Positions 1-8,353 of a DNA stretch of 64,000 bases are shown here, one piece after another. The notes beneath the pieces are model-generated. The model was not told where the DNA came from. It made no database searches and worked only from the letters and a program-made list of their open reading frames with translations. The translations under genes and the position numbers were made by a program. Source of the DNA: Ureibacillus xyleni (GTDB lineage: Bacteria > Bacillota > Bacilli > Bacillales_A > Planococcaceae); NCBI RefSeq assembly GCF_900217795.1, contig NZ_OBMQ01000003.1, positions 244,624 to 308,623 of the forward strand. The letters run 5' to 3'. How positions within the stretch are numbered: position 1 is the first letter of the stretch; each line of letters opens with the position of its first letter.

Positions 1-2
1 CA

Positions 3-872
3 AACATGCATGAAGCTAGTAGTCTGCTAGTGGGCGGTACTTTACAAGCAGTTGATTATGTAATGCAAGGAAAAAGCAGACATGCTCTAAATTTAGGTGG
101 TGGATTACATCACGGTTTTCACGGAAGAGCTTCAGGTTTTTGTATTTACAACGATAGCAGTGTAGCTATCAAATATATGCAAGAAAAGTATAATGCTCGT
201 GTTTTATATGTAGATACCGATGCACATCATGGCGACGGTGTTCAATGGTCTTTCTATGATGATCCAGATGTTTGTACTTTATCTATCCACGAAACAGGCC
301 GATATTTATTTCCTGGCACGGGAAATGTTACTGAAAGAGGAAATGGTCAAGGATACGGAACTTCTTTTAATTTCCCACTCGATGCATTTACCGAGGATGA
401 AAGCTTTTTGGAAGTATATGAAACAGCCATGCGGGAAGTTTTTGAGTTCTTTAAGCCTGATGTTGTATTTACACAAAATGGTGCGGATGCCCACTATTTC
501 GACCCGTTAACGCATTTATATGGAACGATGAATATTTACCGAGAAATTCCGAAACTTGCGCATAAACTTGCACACGAATATTGTGATGGAAGATGGATCG
601 CTGTAGGAGGCGGGGGTTATGACATTTGGAGAGTCGTTCCTCGTGCTTGGTCCTTTATTTGGACAGAAATGAATGATTTGCCTTATCCAACTGGAGAGCT
701 TCCAAAAAGTTGGCTCGAAAAATGGCAGAAAGAAGCTCCAGTACCTTTTATCCCTACATGGGAAGACCCAAATCCATTATACGAGCCCATCCCTAGAAAG
801 GCAGAAATAGAAGAAAAAAATGCACAAATGCTAACAAAAGCATTACATATTATTCGCAATGAAAGAAAATAA
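3..872 (+). CDS. acuC: AcuC, histone-deacetylase-family protein (5' end cut by window)
   Basis: Zinc-dependent arginase/deacetylase fold protein, in B. subtilis linked to acetoin use and to deacetylation of acetyl-CoA synthetase. The visible 289 residues run in frame from the window edge to the stop, so the first roughly 100 residues of a family protein of about 385 lie outside. Diagnostic motifs are seen: the His-His dyad in GGGLHHGFHGRASGF, the metal-binding DTDAHHGDGVQ, and the GADAHYFDPL block near the end. It faces ccpA convergently across a shared hairpin, the same arrangement as acuC-ccpA in Bacillus. Nothing suggests a pseudogene. The truncation is only the window boundary. Confidence 0.93.
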   Translation, partial: NMHEASSLLVGGTLQAVDYVMQGKSRHALNLGGGLHHGFHGRASGFCIYNDSSVAIKYMQEKYNARVLYVDTDAHHGDGVQWSFYDDPDVCTLSIHETGRYLFPGTGNVTERGNGQGYGTSFNFPLDAFTEDESFLEVYETAMREVFEFFKPDVVFTQNGADAHYFDPLTHLYGTMNIYREIPKLAHKLAHEYCDGRWIAVGGGGYDIWRVVPRAWSFIWTEMNDLPYPTGELPKSWLEKWQKEAPVPFIPTWEDPNPLYEPIPRKAEIEEKNAQMLTKALHIIRNERK

Positions 873-959
873 GAGACGCGCGACGAGACTTGCTCAAACG
901 CTATCAACTAGAAAAGTAATGGCGGCTTGCTCAGGCTCGAATTGTGCTATAAACGAAAT

Positions 960-992
960 AAACTAGTGAAGAATGCATCTCTTCACTAGTTT
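960..992. terminator. Bidirectional terminator between acuC and ccpA
   Basis: A 13-bp perfect stem (960-972 with 980-992) and a 7-nt loop, flanked by TTTTATTTT on the + side and TTTATTTC on the - side. It can end both convergent transcripts. Confidence 0.8.
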
Positions 993-997
993 TTATT

Positions 998-2005
998 TTA
1001 GTCATTTTTTTTTACTGACTTTCTAACTTCGATACGATGAGGAATAATTACTTCTTGGTCTTCAATTTCTTCCTTGTTCATAATTTTTGTTAACAATCGC
1101 ATTGCTACAGCACCGATATCATAAAGTGGTAACACAACACTTGTAAGCTGTGGACGTACCATTCTCGCTAATTTTGAGTTTTCAAAACTAATGACCTCAA
1201 TATCCTCAGGTACTTTATATCCGTTATCTTGGGCCCCATGAACAATACCAATCGCTAACTCATCACTACCGGCAAAAAAAGCTGTCGGAGGTTGCTCTAA
1301 AGTCATGACAGTCTCCCAAGCTTCAATTCCACTATCATATGAACCCTCTTCTGGCAGAATTAACTGCTCATCTATTTCTAACCTTGCATCGGATAATGCT
1401 TTTTTATAAGCTTCTAACTTAAATTTAGAATTGATGGTGTTATGGAGAGGACCCGATACAAATGCAATGCGTTTATGTCCATTAGCAATTAACATTTGTA
1501 CAGCTTCATAAGATGCTTGGAAATAATCAATATTTACAGAGGCAAATTGATTGGATTCATCAACTGTACCAGCTAGAACAATTGGGACCGGAGAATGATC
1601 CATTGATTGATGCAATTTTGGGGTCACAGCATCACTCATCATGACAATTCCATCTACTTGTTTTCCGTACATAGTATCAAGGAGAGTAAGTTCTTTTTCT
1701 TCATTTTGGTCAGAATTTGCTAAAATAATATTATATCGATACATTGTGGCGATATCCTCTATACCACGTGCCGCTTCAGCATAAATATTATTCGAAATAT
1801 CTGGAATAATTACTCCGACTGTTGTTGTTTTTTTACTTGCAAGACCTCGTGCAACGGCGTTTGGTCGATATTCTAAACGTTCTATTACTTCTAATACTTT
1901 TTTTCTAGTAGCAGGTTTAACGTTTTGGTTTCCATTTACTACACGTGATACGGTCGCCATTGAAACGTTTGCTTCGCGTGCAACATCATATATTGTTACA
2001 GTCAA
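998..2005 (-). CDS. ccpA: CcpA, catabolite control protein A
   Basis: LacI/GalR-family regulator that binds cre sites with HPr-Ser-P or Crh-Ser-P and mediates carbon catabolite control. The product is 335 aa, matching the family length. Residues 1-55 are the HTH and hinge helix ([20 protein letters not shown] and [13 protein letters not shown]), followed by the periplasmic-binding-protein-like core. The start chosen is TTG at 2005, because AAGGAGG sits 7 nt upstream and the protein then begins TVTIYDV like other CcpAs. The longer ATG frame to 2044 would add 13 unrelated residues. It is transcribed away from aroA, after the aroA terminator at 2168-2204. Confidence 0.97.
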   Translation of the reverse strand: MTVTIYDVAREANVSMATVSRVVNGNQNVKPATRKKVLEVIERLEYRPNAVARGLASKKTTTVGVIIPDISNNIYAEAARGIEDIATMYRYNIILANSDQNEEKELTLLDTMYGKQVDGIVMMSDAVTPKLHQSMDHSPVPIVLAGTVDESNQFASVNIDYFQASYEAVQMLIANGHKRIAFVSGPLHNTINSKFKLEAYKKALSDARLEIDEQLILPEEGSYDSGIEAWETVMTLEQPPTAFFAGSDELAIGIVHGAQDNGYKVPEDIEVISFENSKLARMVRPQLTSVVLPLYDIGAVAMRLLTKIMNKEEIEDQEVIIPHRIEVRKSVKKND

Positions 2006-2167
2006 AGGATACGCCTCCTTGTTTTTATATTGTAAACTCATCATACGACAATTCTCGTTTCTTTTTCAATATAAAGTCTTATTTAAATACCAAGTAATAA
2101 AACGACATTTTTCGACTTTTTATCATTACCATCCATTTCAGAGGATTCTCATTCTCTCGAATATTAA

Positions 2168-2204
2168 AACGCAAAGATGTTGAATCATACAACACCTTTG
2201 CGTT
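2168..2204 (-). terminator. aroA terminator
   Basis: 15-bp stem with one mismatch (2168-2182 with 2190-2204), followed on the - strand by TTTTAATA. It lies just past the aroA stop codon. Confidence 0.75.
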
Positions 2205-2223
2205 CACGGTAAAGATTTTTAAA

Positions 2224-3309
2224 TTAAGCTTTTAACTCGTATTGCTTCATGAATTTTTGAATTTCATCATAGAAAGCATTGAATTGTGGAATATCCATTT
2301 GTTGTTGTGAATCAGATAGTGCTACTGATGGATCTGGGTGTACTTCTGCCATTACACCATCTGCACCAATTGCAATTGCAGCTTTTGCACAAGGCAATAA
2401 TAAATCACGACGTCCAGTAGAGTGAGTTACGTCAACAAATACTGGTAAATGCGTTTCTTGTTTTAAAATTGGTACAGCAGAAATGTCTAATGTATTACGT
2501 GTTGCTTTTTCGTAAGTACGAATACCACGTTCACATAGCATAATATTTTCATTACCTTTTGACATGATGTATTCAGCTGCATGGATGAACTCATCAATTG
2601 TAGCTGCTAAACCACGTTTTAATAAAACTGGTTTATTTGTTTCACCTACAGCTTTTAGTAACTCGAAGTTTTGCATATTACGTGCACCAATTTGAATTAC
2701 ATCAACATAATCAAGTGCTTCTTCGATATGTGCAGGTGTAACAATTTCAGTAACTACTGCTAAACCATATTCTTGAGAAATTTGTTTTAAAATTTTAAGT
2801 CCATCTAAACCTAACCCTTGGAAATCATAAGGAGATGTACGTGGTTTGTATGCTCCACCACGAATTAATTTTTGACCTTTTTCTTTAATAGAAGCGGCAA
2901 CAGCTGCAACTTGTTCATAAGATTCAACTGAACATGGACCAAATACAAATGTAGGAGTCCCTGCACCAATTTGTTCTCCATTTATATTAATTACAGTATC
3001 TTCTGACTTTTTCTTACGTGATACAAGAAGTTCTTTTTTCTTCTCAGCTTCTAATTGTTTTAAAGCTGTTTTAAAGATTTGTTTAAAAATATAATCAACC
3101 GTCATTTGATTTAACGGACCTTTGTTATTCTCTCTCAATAAATTTAACATATGGCGTTCGCGAAGAGGATCATATCGGTTAACACCTTGCTTTTCTTTGA
3201 TTTTACCGATTTCATTTACTACCTCTGCACGTTCATTAATTAAACGTAAAATTTCTAGGTTTAATGCGTCGATTTGACTACGTAACGCTTCTAAGTTTTG
3301 CTCACTCAT
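2224..3309 (-). CDS. aroA: AroA, bifunctional chorismate mutase / DAHP synthase
   Basis: First enzyme of the shikimate pathway: condenses phosphoenolpyruvate and erythrose 4-phosphate to DAHP. The N-terminal AroQ-type chorismate mutase domain gives feedback control by chorismate and prephenate. At 361 aa it is close to the 358-aa B. subtilis enzyme. Residues 1-90 are the all-helical mutase ([20 protein letters not shown]). From about residue 115 the KDO8P/DAHP-type TIM barrel follows, with VFGPCSVES and [13 protein letters not shown]. The ATG is preceded by GGAGAGGAG. Its position beside ccpA matches the Bacillus order. Confidence 0.97.
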   Translation of the reverse strand: MSEQNLEALRSQIDALNLEILRLINERAEVVNEIGKIKEKQGVNRYDPLRERHMLNLLRENNKGPLNQMTVDYIFKQIFKTALKQLEAEKKKELLVSRKKKSEDTVININGEQIGAGTPTFVFGPCSVESYEQVAAVAASIKEKGQKLIRGGAYKPRTSPYDFQGLGLDGLKILKQISQEYGLAVVTEIVTPAHIEEALDYVDVIQIGARNMQNFELLKAVGETNKPVLLKRGLAATIDEFIHAAEYIMSKGNENIMLCERGIRTYEKATRNTLDISAVPILKQETHLPVFVDVTHSTGRRDLLLPCAKAAIAIGADGVMAEVHPDPSVALSDSQQQMDIPQFNAFYDEIQKFMKQYELKA

Positions 3310-3365
3310 TCCCTTTTCTCCTCTCCTTCGTACCGACTCTTTCAGAACGCTGAAATGTGTGATAC

Positions 3366-3395
3366 ATTTTAAGATAATAACTTTATTATAATCAA
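3366..3395 (-). promoter_or_regulatory. Possible aroA promoter
   Basis: On the - strand TTGATT (3395-3390), an 18-nt spacer and TAAAAT (3371-3366) form a sigma-A-like promoter about 50 nt before the aroA start. This is a pattern match only. Confidence 0.4.
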
Positions 3396-3423
3396 CAAAC
3401 TTCAGAATGTCACGTTTTTTTAA

Positions 3424-3460
3424 TTTAGCGCTTCAACTCGCTAAAGTATTTTTATTATTT
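3424..3460 (+). promoter_or_regulatory. Terminator-like hairpin in the leader of the FtsA-like gene
   Basis: A 7-bp stem TTTAGCG/CGCTAAA (3424-3430 with 3439-3445) is followed by GTATTTTTATTATTTT, then the ribosome site and ATG at 3481. It could be an attenuator, or only a leader stem. Confidence 0.4.
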
Positions 3461-3480
3461 TCTGAAAGGAAGCGGTTACA

Positions 3481-5640
3481 ATGTGTTCGAAATTATTTGC
3501 TTTAGATATAGGTACTCGTTCCGTCGTAGGTATTATTATAGAAGAGCAAAACGACCATTTTCATGTGTCAGACATTATTGTGAAAGAACATAAAGAACGT
3601 GCAATGGTTGATGGTCAAATACATAATGTTCTGTATGTTGCAGAACTAATAAAAGAAATTAAATCTGAACTTGAAGAAAAGCACGGACCATTAACAAAAG
3701 TAAGTGTCGCAGCAGCAGGTAGAGCATTAAAAACAGAACAAGCTAGCGTAACAATTAAAATACGAAATCGTCCAATATTTACAGAAGAAGATATTAGTCG
3801 ATTGGAATTACAAGCAGTTCAACAAGCACAAGCTAAACTACTTCAAAATAAAGAAGACGCAAAAATGAGTCATTATTATTGTGTTGGTTATTCTGTTCTT
3901 TATTACAAATTAGATGGAGAAGAAATTGGAAATCTACTAGATCAACAAGGTGACGAGGCGACCGTCGAAGTAATTGCGACATTTTTACCTCGAGTGGTTG
4001 TGGAGTCTTTACTTGCCGCGTTGAAACGAGCAGATTTAGAAATGGAAGCTTTAACACTCGAACCGATAGCAGCTATCAATGTGTTAATTCCTCCTACAAT
4101 GAGAAGGTTAAATGTTGCTTTAGTTGATATTGGTGCAGGAACATCTGATATCGCCATCACAGATCAAGGAACGATTGTTGCATATGGAATGGTTCCTACA
4201 GCTGGTGATGAGATTACAGAAGCGTTAAGTGACCATTATTTATTAGACTTCCCTATTGCAGAAAAAGCAAAGCGCCAAATTACAACGGATGAAACGATTT
4301 GTATTAAAGACATTCTAGGATTTGACCAAGTTATCCCAAAAGAAGAAGTATTAGAATCTATCAAACCTGCTATTCGAAATTTAGCTGAAGCAATTGGCAA
4401 TGAAATATTAAGATTAAATAATCAAGAAGCTCCTAAAGCCATTATGTTAGTTGGGGGAGGAAGTTTAACACCGAATTTAACAACGGAACTTTGTGACATA
4501 TTAGCACTACCTTCTAATCGTGTAGCAGTTCGAGGAATTGATGCAATTCAAAATTTAACAAAAGAGGAATCCATTCCGGCAACACCAGAACTTGTTACAC
4601 CAATTGGAATTGCAATTGCTGCTAAAAAAGCGCCCGTTCAATATATGACCGTTATTGTAAACGAGCAAATTGTTCGTCTTTTTGAAATGAAAGAAATGAC
4701 AGTTGCAGATGCTTTTTTAGCTGCGAACATTCGTGCAAAACAACTTTACGGAAAACCTGGACAAGGTATTTCAATTTCAGTAAACGGACAAGATATTTTT
4801 ATCCCTGGCGAACATGGACAGCCAGCGACCATTCTTGTTAACGGTGAGACTGCTTCGACGAAAACCCTTATACATCATGGTGACAATATTTCACTAATTG
4901 AGGGCATTGATGGGGTTGATGCAAAAGCAACTGTCCGCGATATTGTAGATAGTGCTTCTGTAAAAACTGTGACTATTCAAGGAACAATGTATATTGTTGA
5001 ACCAAAAGTGAAAGTAAATGGTGAAAATGCGCCACTTGATTTAGAACTAAAAGATCGAGATCATGTTGAAATTGAAACAGTCGAAACAATCGATGAACTA
5101 TTAAAAGCAATTAATCGACTGGACATACTCCATAAATTACAATCATTTTTCATTCATATTAATGGACAACCAATGTTTTTACCTGAATTTAGCGCAAAGT
5201 TATTTATTAATGGAAAACCAAGCAAATTACAATATCCAATTCATAGTGGGGATACATTAACGATTGAAGATTCACCTCTCCCTACTGTTCAAGCAGTTGC
5301 AAATAAATTGGATGTGCTGCTAGAAGAAAAAATAATGGTAACTTTCCAAAATGAACATTTAGAATTAAAGAAAGTTTGTAGAGAAGTATTAGTAAATGGA
5401 GCAGTTGTACAGCCGACAACAACCATTCAAAATGGTACTACGATTCAAATTATTGAAAAAGATACACAACCTTGGATTTTCCAAGATGTTTTTCGCTATT
5501 CCAATTGGCAACTGCCAACAAACTTTAAAGGGCATTTTACTATTTTAAAAAATGGCAATGCTTCATCCTTTGATGAGGAAATATTTGGAGGAGACAAGCT
5601 TGAAATCATCTTATCCGAGTATCCAGTGACTTCAATGTAA
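3481..5640 (+). CDS. FtsA/PilM-like actin-fold ATPase with repeated C-terminal units
   Basis: A 719-aa paralogue of the division protein FtsA. The actin-fold motifs are intact: LDIGTRSVVG (residues 8-17), VDIGAGTSDIAI (about 215-226) and VGGGSLTPNL (about 324). There is also an SHS2-like segment KVSVAAAGRALK. Classical FtsA is about 420-440 aa and lies in the division cluster; this protein continues for about 290 residues. That tail reads as five related units starting near residues 431, 497, 558, 620 and 686. Each pairs an xxVNG- or INGQ-type strand with a later LVNG strand and a G-D-x-hydrophobic ending. The tail resembles small beta-rich domains. Cellular role unknown. It is a single gene divergent from aroA. 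Confidence 0.8.
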   Translation: MCSKLFALDIGTRSVVGIIIEEQNDHFHVSDIIVKEHKERAMVDGQIHNVLYVAELIKEIKSELEEKHGPLTKVSVAAAGRALKTEQASVTIKIRNRPIFTEEDISRLELQAVQQAQAKLLQNKEDAKMSHYYCVGYSVLYYKLDGEEIGNLLDQQGDEATVEVIATFLPRVVVESLLAALKRADLEMEALTLEPIAAINVLIPPTMRRLNVALVDIGAGTSDIAITDQGTIVAYGMVPTAGDEITEALSDHYLLDFPIAEKAKRQITTDETICIKDILGFDQVIPKEEVLESIKPAIRNLAEAIGNEILRLNNQEAPKAIMLVGGGSLTPNLTTELCDILALPSNRVAVRGIDAIQNLTKEESIPATPELVTPIGIAIAAKKAPVQYMTVIVNEQIVRLFEMKEMTVADAFLAANIRAKQLYGKPGQGISISVNGQDIFIPGEHGQPATILVNGETASTKTLIHHGDNISLIEGIDGVDAKATVRDIVDSASVKTVTIQGTMYIVEPKVKVNGENAPLDLELKDRDHVEIETVETIDELLKAINRLDILHKLQSFFIHINGQPMFLPEFSAKLFINGKPSKLQYPIHSGDTLTIEDSPLPTVQAVANKLDVLLEEKIMVTFQNEHLELKKVCREVLVNGAVVQPTTTIQNGTTIQIIEKDTQPWIFQDVFRYSNWQLPTNFKGHFTILKNGNASSFDEEIFGGDKLEIILSEYPVTSM

Positions 5641-5650
5641 ACCAAAAAAC

Positions 5651-5699
5651 AAAAACGCAAGGATGATGGTGTACTACCAACATTCTTGCGTTTTTTTTA
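5651..5699. terminator. Bidirectional terminator, FtsA-like gene and ytxH
   Basis: 15-nt arms 5651-5665 and 5681-5695 with one mismatch, then eight T on the + strand. The - strand side also continues into GTTTTTTG. The ytxH stop codon sits in the T-tract. Confidence 0.85.
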
Positions 5700-6161
5700 A
5701 ATTGAAGAAGGTCGTGCAATTTCTGCCATATCTACACCTTCATAAGTTTCATTTTCCAAAGGCTCTTCCCCTTCGTATGAAACCGTACCATCATCAAATA
5801 CAGGAGGTACTTTTGTAGATTTCGCTTTTACTTTATCCACTAATTGAGTAGATTGTTCTTTTATTTGATTTGAAAGCTGAACTGTTTTTTCTTTTGCTGT
5901 AGAAGAAATGACAACACTTTTATCTTTTAATTGGACAGCTTGGCTTGCAACATCATTTCGTAAGTCTCTACCTGTTTTTGGTGCTAGTAACATGCCGGCT
6001 GCTGCCCCAACAATCCCCCCAACTAATGCACCGATTACAAAGTCTTTCATATTCAAAGTTTCCTCCTCATAAATATCAACATTATTTCCTGTATACACTT
6101 GAGGTAAATTTGTTACAACTTCATTTTTCACTTCATTATAATTTGGTTTTTCCCCGCTCAT
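5697..6161 (-). CDS. ytxH: YtxH-family general stress protein
   Basis: Small membrane-anchored protein of the YtxH/Gsp family, sigma-B and sigma-H dependent in B. subtilis and of unclear molecular role. The hallmark is MKDFVIGALVGGIVGAAAGM, a glycine-rich membrane segment followed by LLAPKTGRDLR, then an amphipathic helical tail. The chosen start (MSGEKPN, GGGGGATGG just upstream) gives 154 aa. An alternative is the TTG or ATG at about 6055-6049 directly before MKDFVIG, which has a better site, GAGGAGG. That version would be about 117 aa and look like a classical YtxH. Follows ytxG and murC in the ytxGH-type order. Confidence 0.78.
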   Translation of the reverse strand: MSGEKPNYNEVKNEVVTNLPQVYTGNNVDIYEEETLNMKDFVIGALVGGIVGAAAGMLLAPKTGRDLRNDVASQAVQLKDKSVVISSTAKEKTVQLSNQIKEQSTQLVDKVKAKSTKVPPVFDDGTVSYEGEEPLENETYEGVDMAEIARPSSI

Positions 6162-6182
6162 TTGTCCATCCCCCATTCGTTC

Positions 6183-6662
6183 TTACTTACTGCGTTTTGA
6201 AGAGTTTTTCACTATTTTTTCTGTTGCTTCATCCACATCATCTTGATCTATTACTTTTCGCTGCTTCCACTTTTCGGCAATTTCTATAGCTACATTACTC
6301 CATTGTACTACTTGTGCTATCTTTTCTTCATTTTTACTAACTTCTTTTGTAATAGAAGTTGTAATTTGATTAATTGAATTGTTTAAACCTGTAACTGAAG
6401 TGCCGATATTTTTTACTGCATCAACAACAGAATTTAGTTTTTCTGATTTTTGAGTAATATCTTCTGCCAATGTATTGGTTTTAGCAAGAAGAGAGGTTGT
6501 CTCACGAGTAATTCCTTCCATTTGTCCTTCGATTCCTGCCACTGTCCCAGCAATACTATTTAACGTATTTTTTAAGGAGAATAGAGTCATTCCCACACTA
6601 ATACATAGGACTAAAAAGCCGATTGCTGCTATTAATACTGCAACATATAAAATGATTTCCAT
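6183..6662 (-). CDS. ytxG: YtxG-like DUF948 protein
   Basis: 159-aa protein with one N-terminal membrane segment (residues 2-24, ILYVAVLIAAIGFLVLCIS) and a long heptad-like region ending in a basic tail (KIVKNSSKRSK). This is the DUF948 pattern. The ATG at 6662 has AGGAGG eight bases upstream, so the longer frame to 6704 is rejected. In Bacillus ytxG is co-transcribed with ytxH as a stress operon. Function unknown; the coiled-coil-like body suggests a scaffold. Confidence 0.85.
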   Translation of the reverse strand: MEIILYVAVLIAAIGFLVLCISVGMTLFSLKNTLNSIAGTVAGIEGQMEGITRETTSLLAKTNTLAEDITQKSEKLNSVVDAVKNIGTSVTGLNNSINQITTSITKEVSKNEEKIAQVVQWSNVAIEIAEKWKQRKVIDQDDVDEATEKIVKNSSKRSK

Positions 6663-6777
6663 GATGTAAACCTCCTGAGACTCGTTTAGTGTATTATTCG
6701 ACAAAAAAATAATAAATCCTTTTTTACAAAGAAAACTACGGTTATATACAAGAAAAACAACAAGTTAAAATGGATTT

Positions 6778-6814
6778 TACAAAAAACAGCCTAAACGAAA
6801 TGTTTAAGCTGTTT
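6778..6814 (-). terminator. murC terminator overlapping its stop codon
   Basis: 13-nt arms 6784-6796 and 6802-6814 with a 5-nt loop; on the - strand a TTTTTTG tract follows. The murC stop (6804-6806) is inside the stem. Confidence 0.75.
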
Positions 6815-8120
6815 CTTCACCACTTTTCAAAATATCTTCAAATGCTTCTTGATACTTATGAACATCACCTGCACCCATAAACAAGAAAACAGCATTATTA
6901 TGCTTTTTTAACATTTCAATATTTTCTACATGAAGAACATTACTACCTTCAATTAGATTAGCCAAATCTGAGATTGTTAATTCTCCCTGTTTTTCCCGAG
7001 CCGAACTAAAAATTTCGCATAAATAAATAGCATCTGCCTTTTTTAAACTATCCGCAAATTGTTGCATGAAAGCTTGGGTACGACTAAATGTATGTGGTTG
7101 GAAGATTGCCACGATTTGTCGATCAGGATATTTTTGGCGTGCGGATTGAATTGTTGCATTTATTTCTGTCGGATGATGCGCATAATCATCAACAAGAACA
7201 TTATTACCAATTTTCGTCTCTGTAAAACGTCTTTTTACACCCGTATAAGTATTTAGACGCTCTTGGATGACATCTGCTGGTATTCCTTCATAATGACATA
7301 AAGAAATAACTGCTAAAGAATTAAGAATAGCATGATCTCCATAAAGTGGAATCTTAAATTTATCATAATATTCGTTGCGTACATACACTTCAAATGTTGT
7401 ACCATCCGTAGACTTTTCAACATTTCTAGCAGCAAAGTCATTATTTACACCTAACCCGTAATAAACAACTGGTACATTTGCTTGTATTTTTTGTAAATGT
7501 TCATCATCACCACATGCAATAATTGCTTTCTTCACTTGTAAAGCTAGTTGTTGAAACGCAGAATAAACATCATTTACATCTTTAAAATAATCTGGATGGT
7601 CAAAATCAATATTTGTCATTACTGCATAATCTGGATGGTATGCTAAAAAGTGACGACGATATTCACATGCTTCCATGACAAAGTAAGAAGCATTTTCCTC
7701 ACCAGAACCAGTGCCATCTCCTATAAGGAAGGATGTGGGCATAAAACCTCCAATTACATGACTCATTAAACCTGTTGTTGAAGTTTTACCATGTGCACCA
7801 GTAATTGCGATAGACGTATAATTTTTAATATAGTCCCCTAAAAACTTATGATAACGGATTACTTCTGCACCTATTTCTTTAGCACGTACAATTTCAGGAT
7901 GCTCGTCTGCAAATGCGTTACCAGCAATTACAGTCATTCCATTTTGAATATTATTTGCATCAAAAGGTAGGATTGTTATGTTTCGATCTCGTAGGGGCTG
8001 TTCTGTGAAATAATAAGTTTCTACATCCGACCCTTGAACTTGCTCTCCTGAGTCAAATAAAATTTGAGCAAGTGAGCTCATACCAGAACCTTTTATACCT
8101 GTAAAATGATAAAATGTCAT
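6804..8120 (-). CDS. murC: MurC, UDP-N-acetylmuramate-L-alanine ligase
   Basis: Cytoplasmic ATP-dependent ligase that adds L-Ala to UDP-MurNAc, the first step in building the peptidoglycan stem peptide. 438 aa, typical. Motifs in order: [11 protein letters not shown] (N-terminal UDP-binding), [13 protein letters not shown] (ATP P-loop near residue 115), the [11 protein letters not shown] block, and [10 protein letters not shown] in the C-terminal domain. The start MTFYHFTG has GGGAGG upstream at the right spacing, excluding the ORF extension to 8153. Lies between sftA and ytxG as in B. subtilis. Confidence 0.97.
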   Translation of the reverse strand: MTFYHFTGIKGSGMSSLAQILFDSGEQVQGSDVETYYFTEQPLRDRNITILPFDANNIQNGMTVIAGNAFADEHPEIVRAKEIGAEVIRYHKFLGDYIKNYTSIAITGAHGKTSTTGLMSHVIGGFMPTSFLIGDGTGSGEENASYFVMEACEYRRHFLAYHPDYAVMTNIDFDHPDYFKDVNDVYSAFQQLALQVKKAIIACGDDEHLQKIQANVPVVYYGLGVNNDFAARNVEKSTDGTTFEVYVRNEYYDKFKIPLYGDHAILNSLAVISLCHYEGIPADVIQERLNTYTGVKRRFTETKIGNNVLVDDYAHHPTEINATIQSARQKYPDRQIVAIFQPHTFSRTQAFMQQFADSLKKADAIYLCEIFSSAREKQGELTISDLANLIEGSNVLHVENIEMLKKHNNAVFLFMGAGDVHKYQEAFEDILKSGEETA

Positions 8121-8297
8121 ATTAAAAAACCTCCCGGGATACTTAGGTCCCAATGAATAAAGTAAGACTACACAATGAAAAAATTTTAATTGTAATTATA
8201 GTTAGTTTGTGCCATTTAATAAAAACTTACCCCATTATAGCACTATTTTTATTAAACTTTAAATGTAGGTATACACGAAAATATTTAAATATTTTCT

Positions 8298-8327
8298 GAA
8301 AAAAAATGAGAGGGAATTCCCCCTCAT
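8298..8327 (-). terminator. sftA terminator
   Basis: 9-bp stem (8306-8314 with 8319-8327, one mismatch), AATT loop, and an uninterrupted T8 tract on the - strand. Confidence 0.85.
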
Positions 8328-8353
8328 GATAATGCTTTTTACTTGAAAGAAAA

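Noticed and set aside
3..872. acuC as a broken gene
   Set aside because: It lacks its N-terminus only because the window starts inside it. The frame is open to the edge.
5945..6289. 114-aa + strand ORF opposite ytxH and ytxG
   Set aside because: It is antisense to two well-supported genes, with poor codon pattern, no ribosome site and no recognisable domain.
8121..8297. Regulatory RNA between sftA and murC
   Set aside because: AT-rich with only the sftA terminator; no conserved leader core seen.
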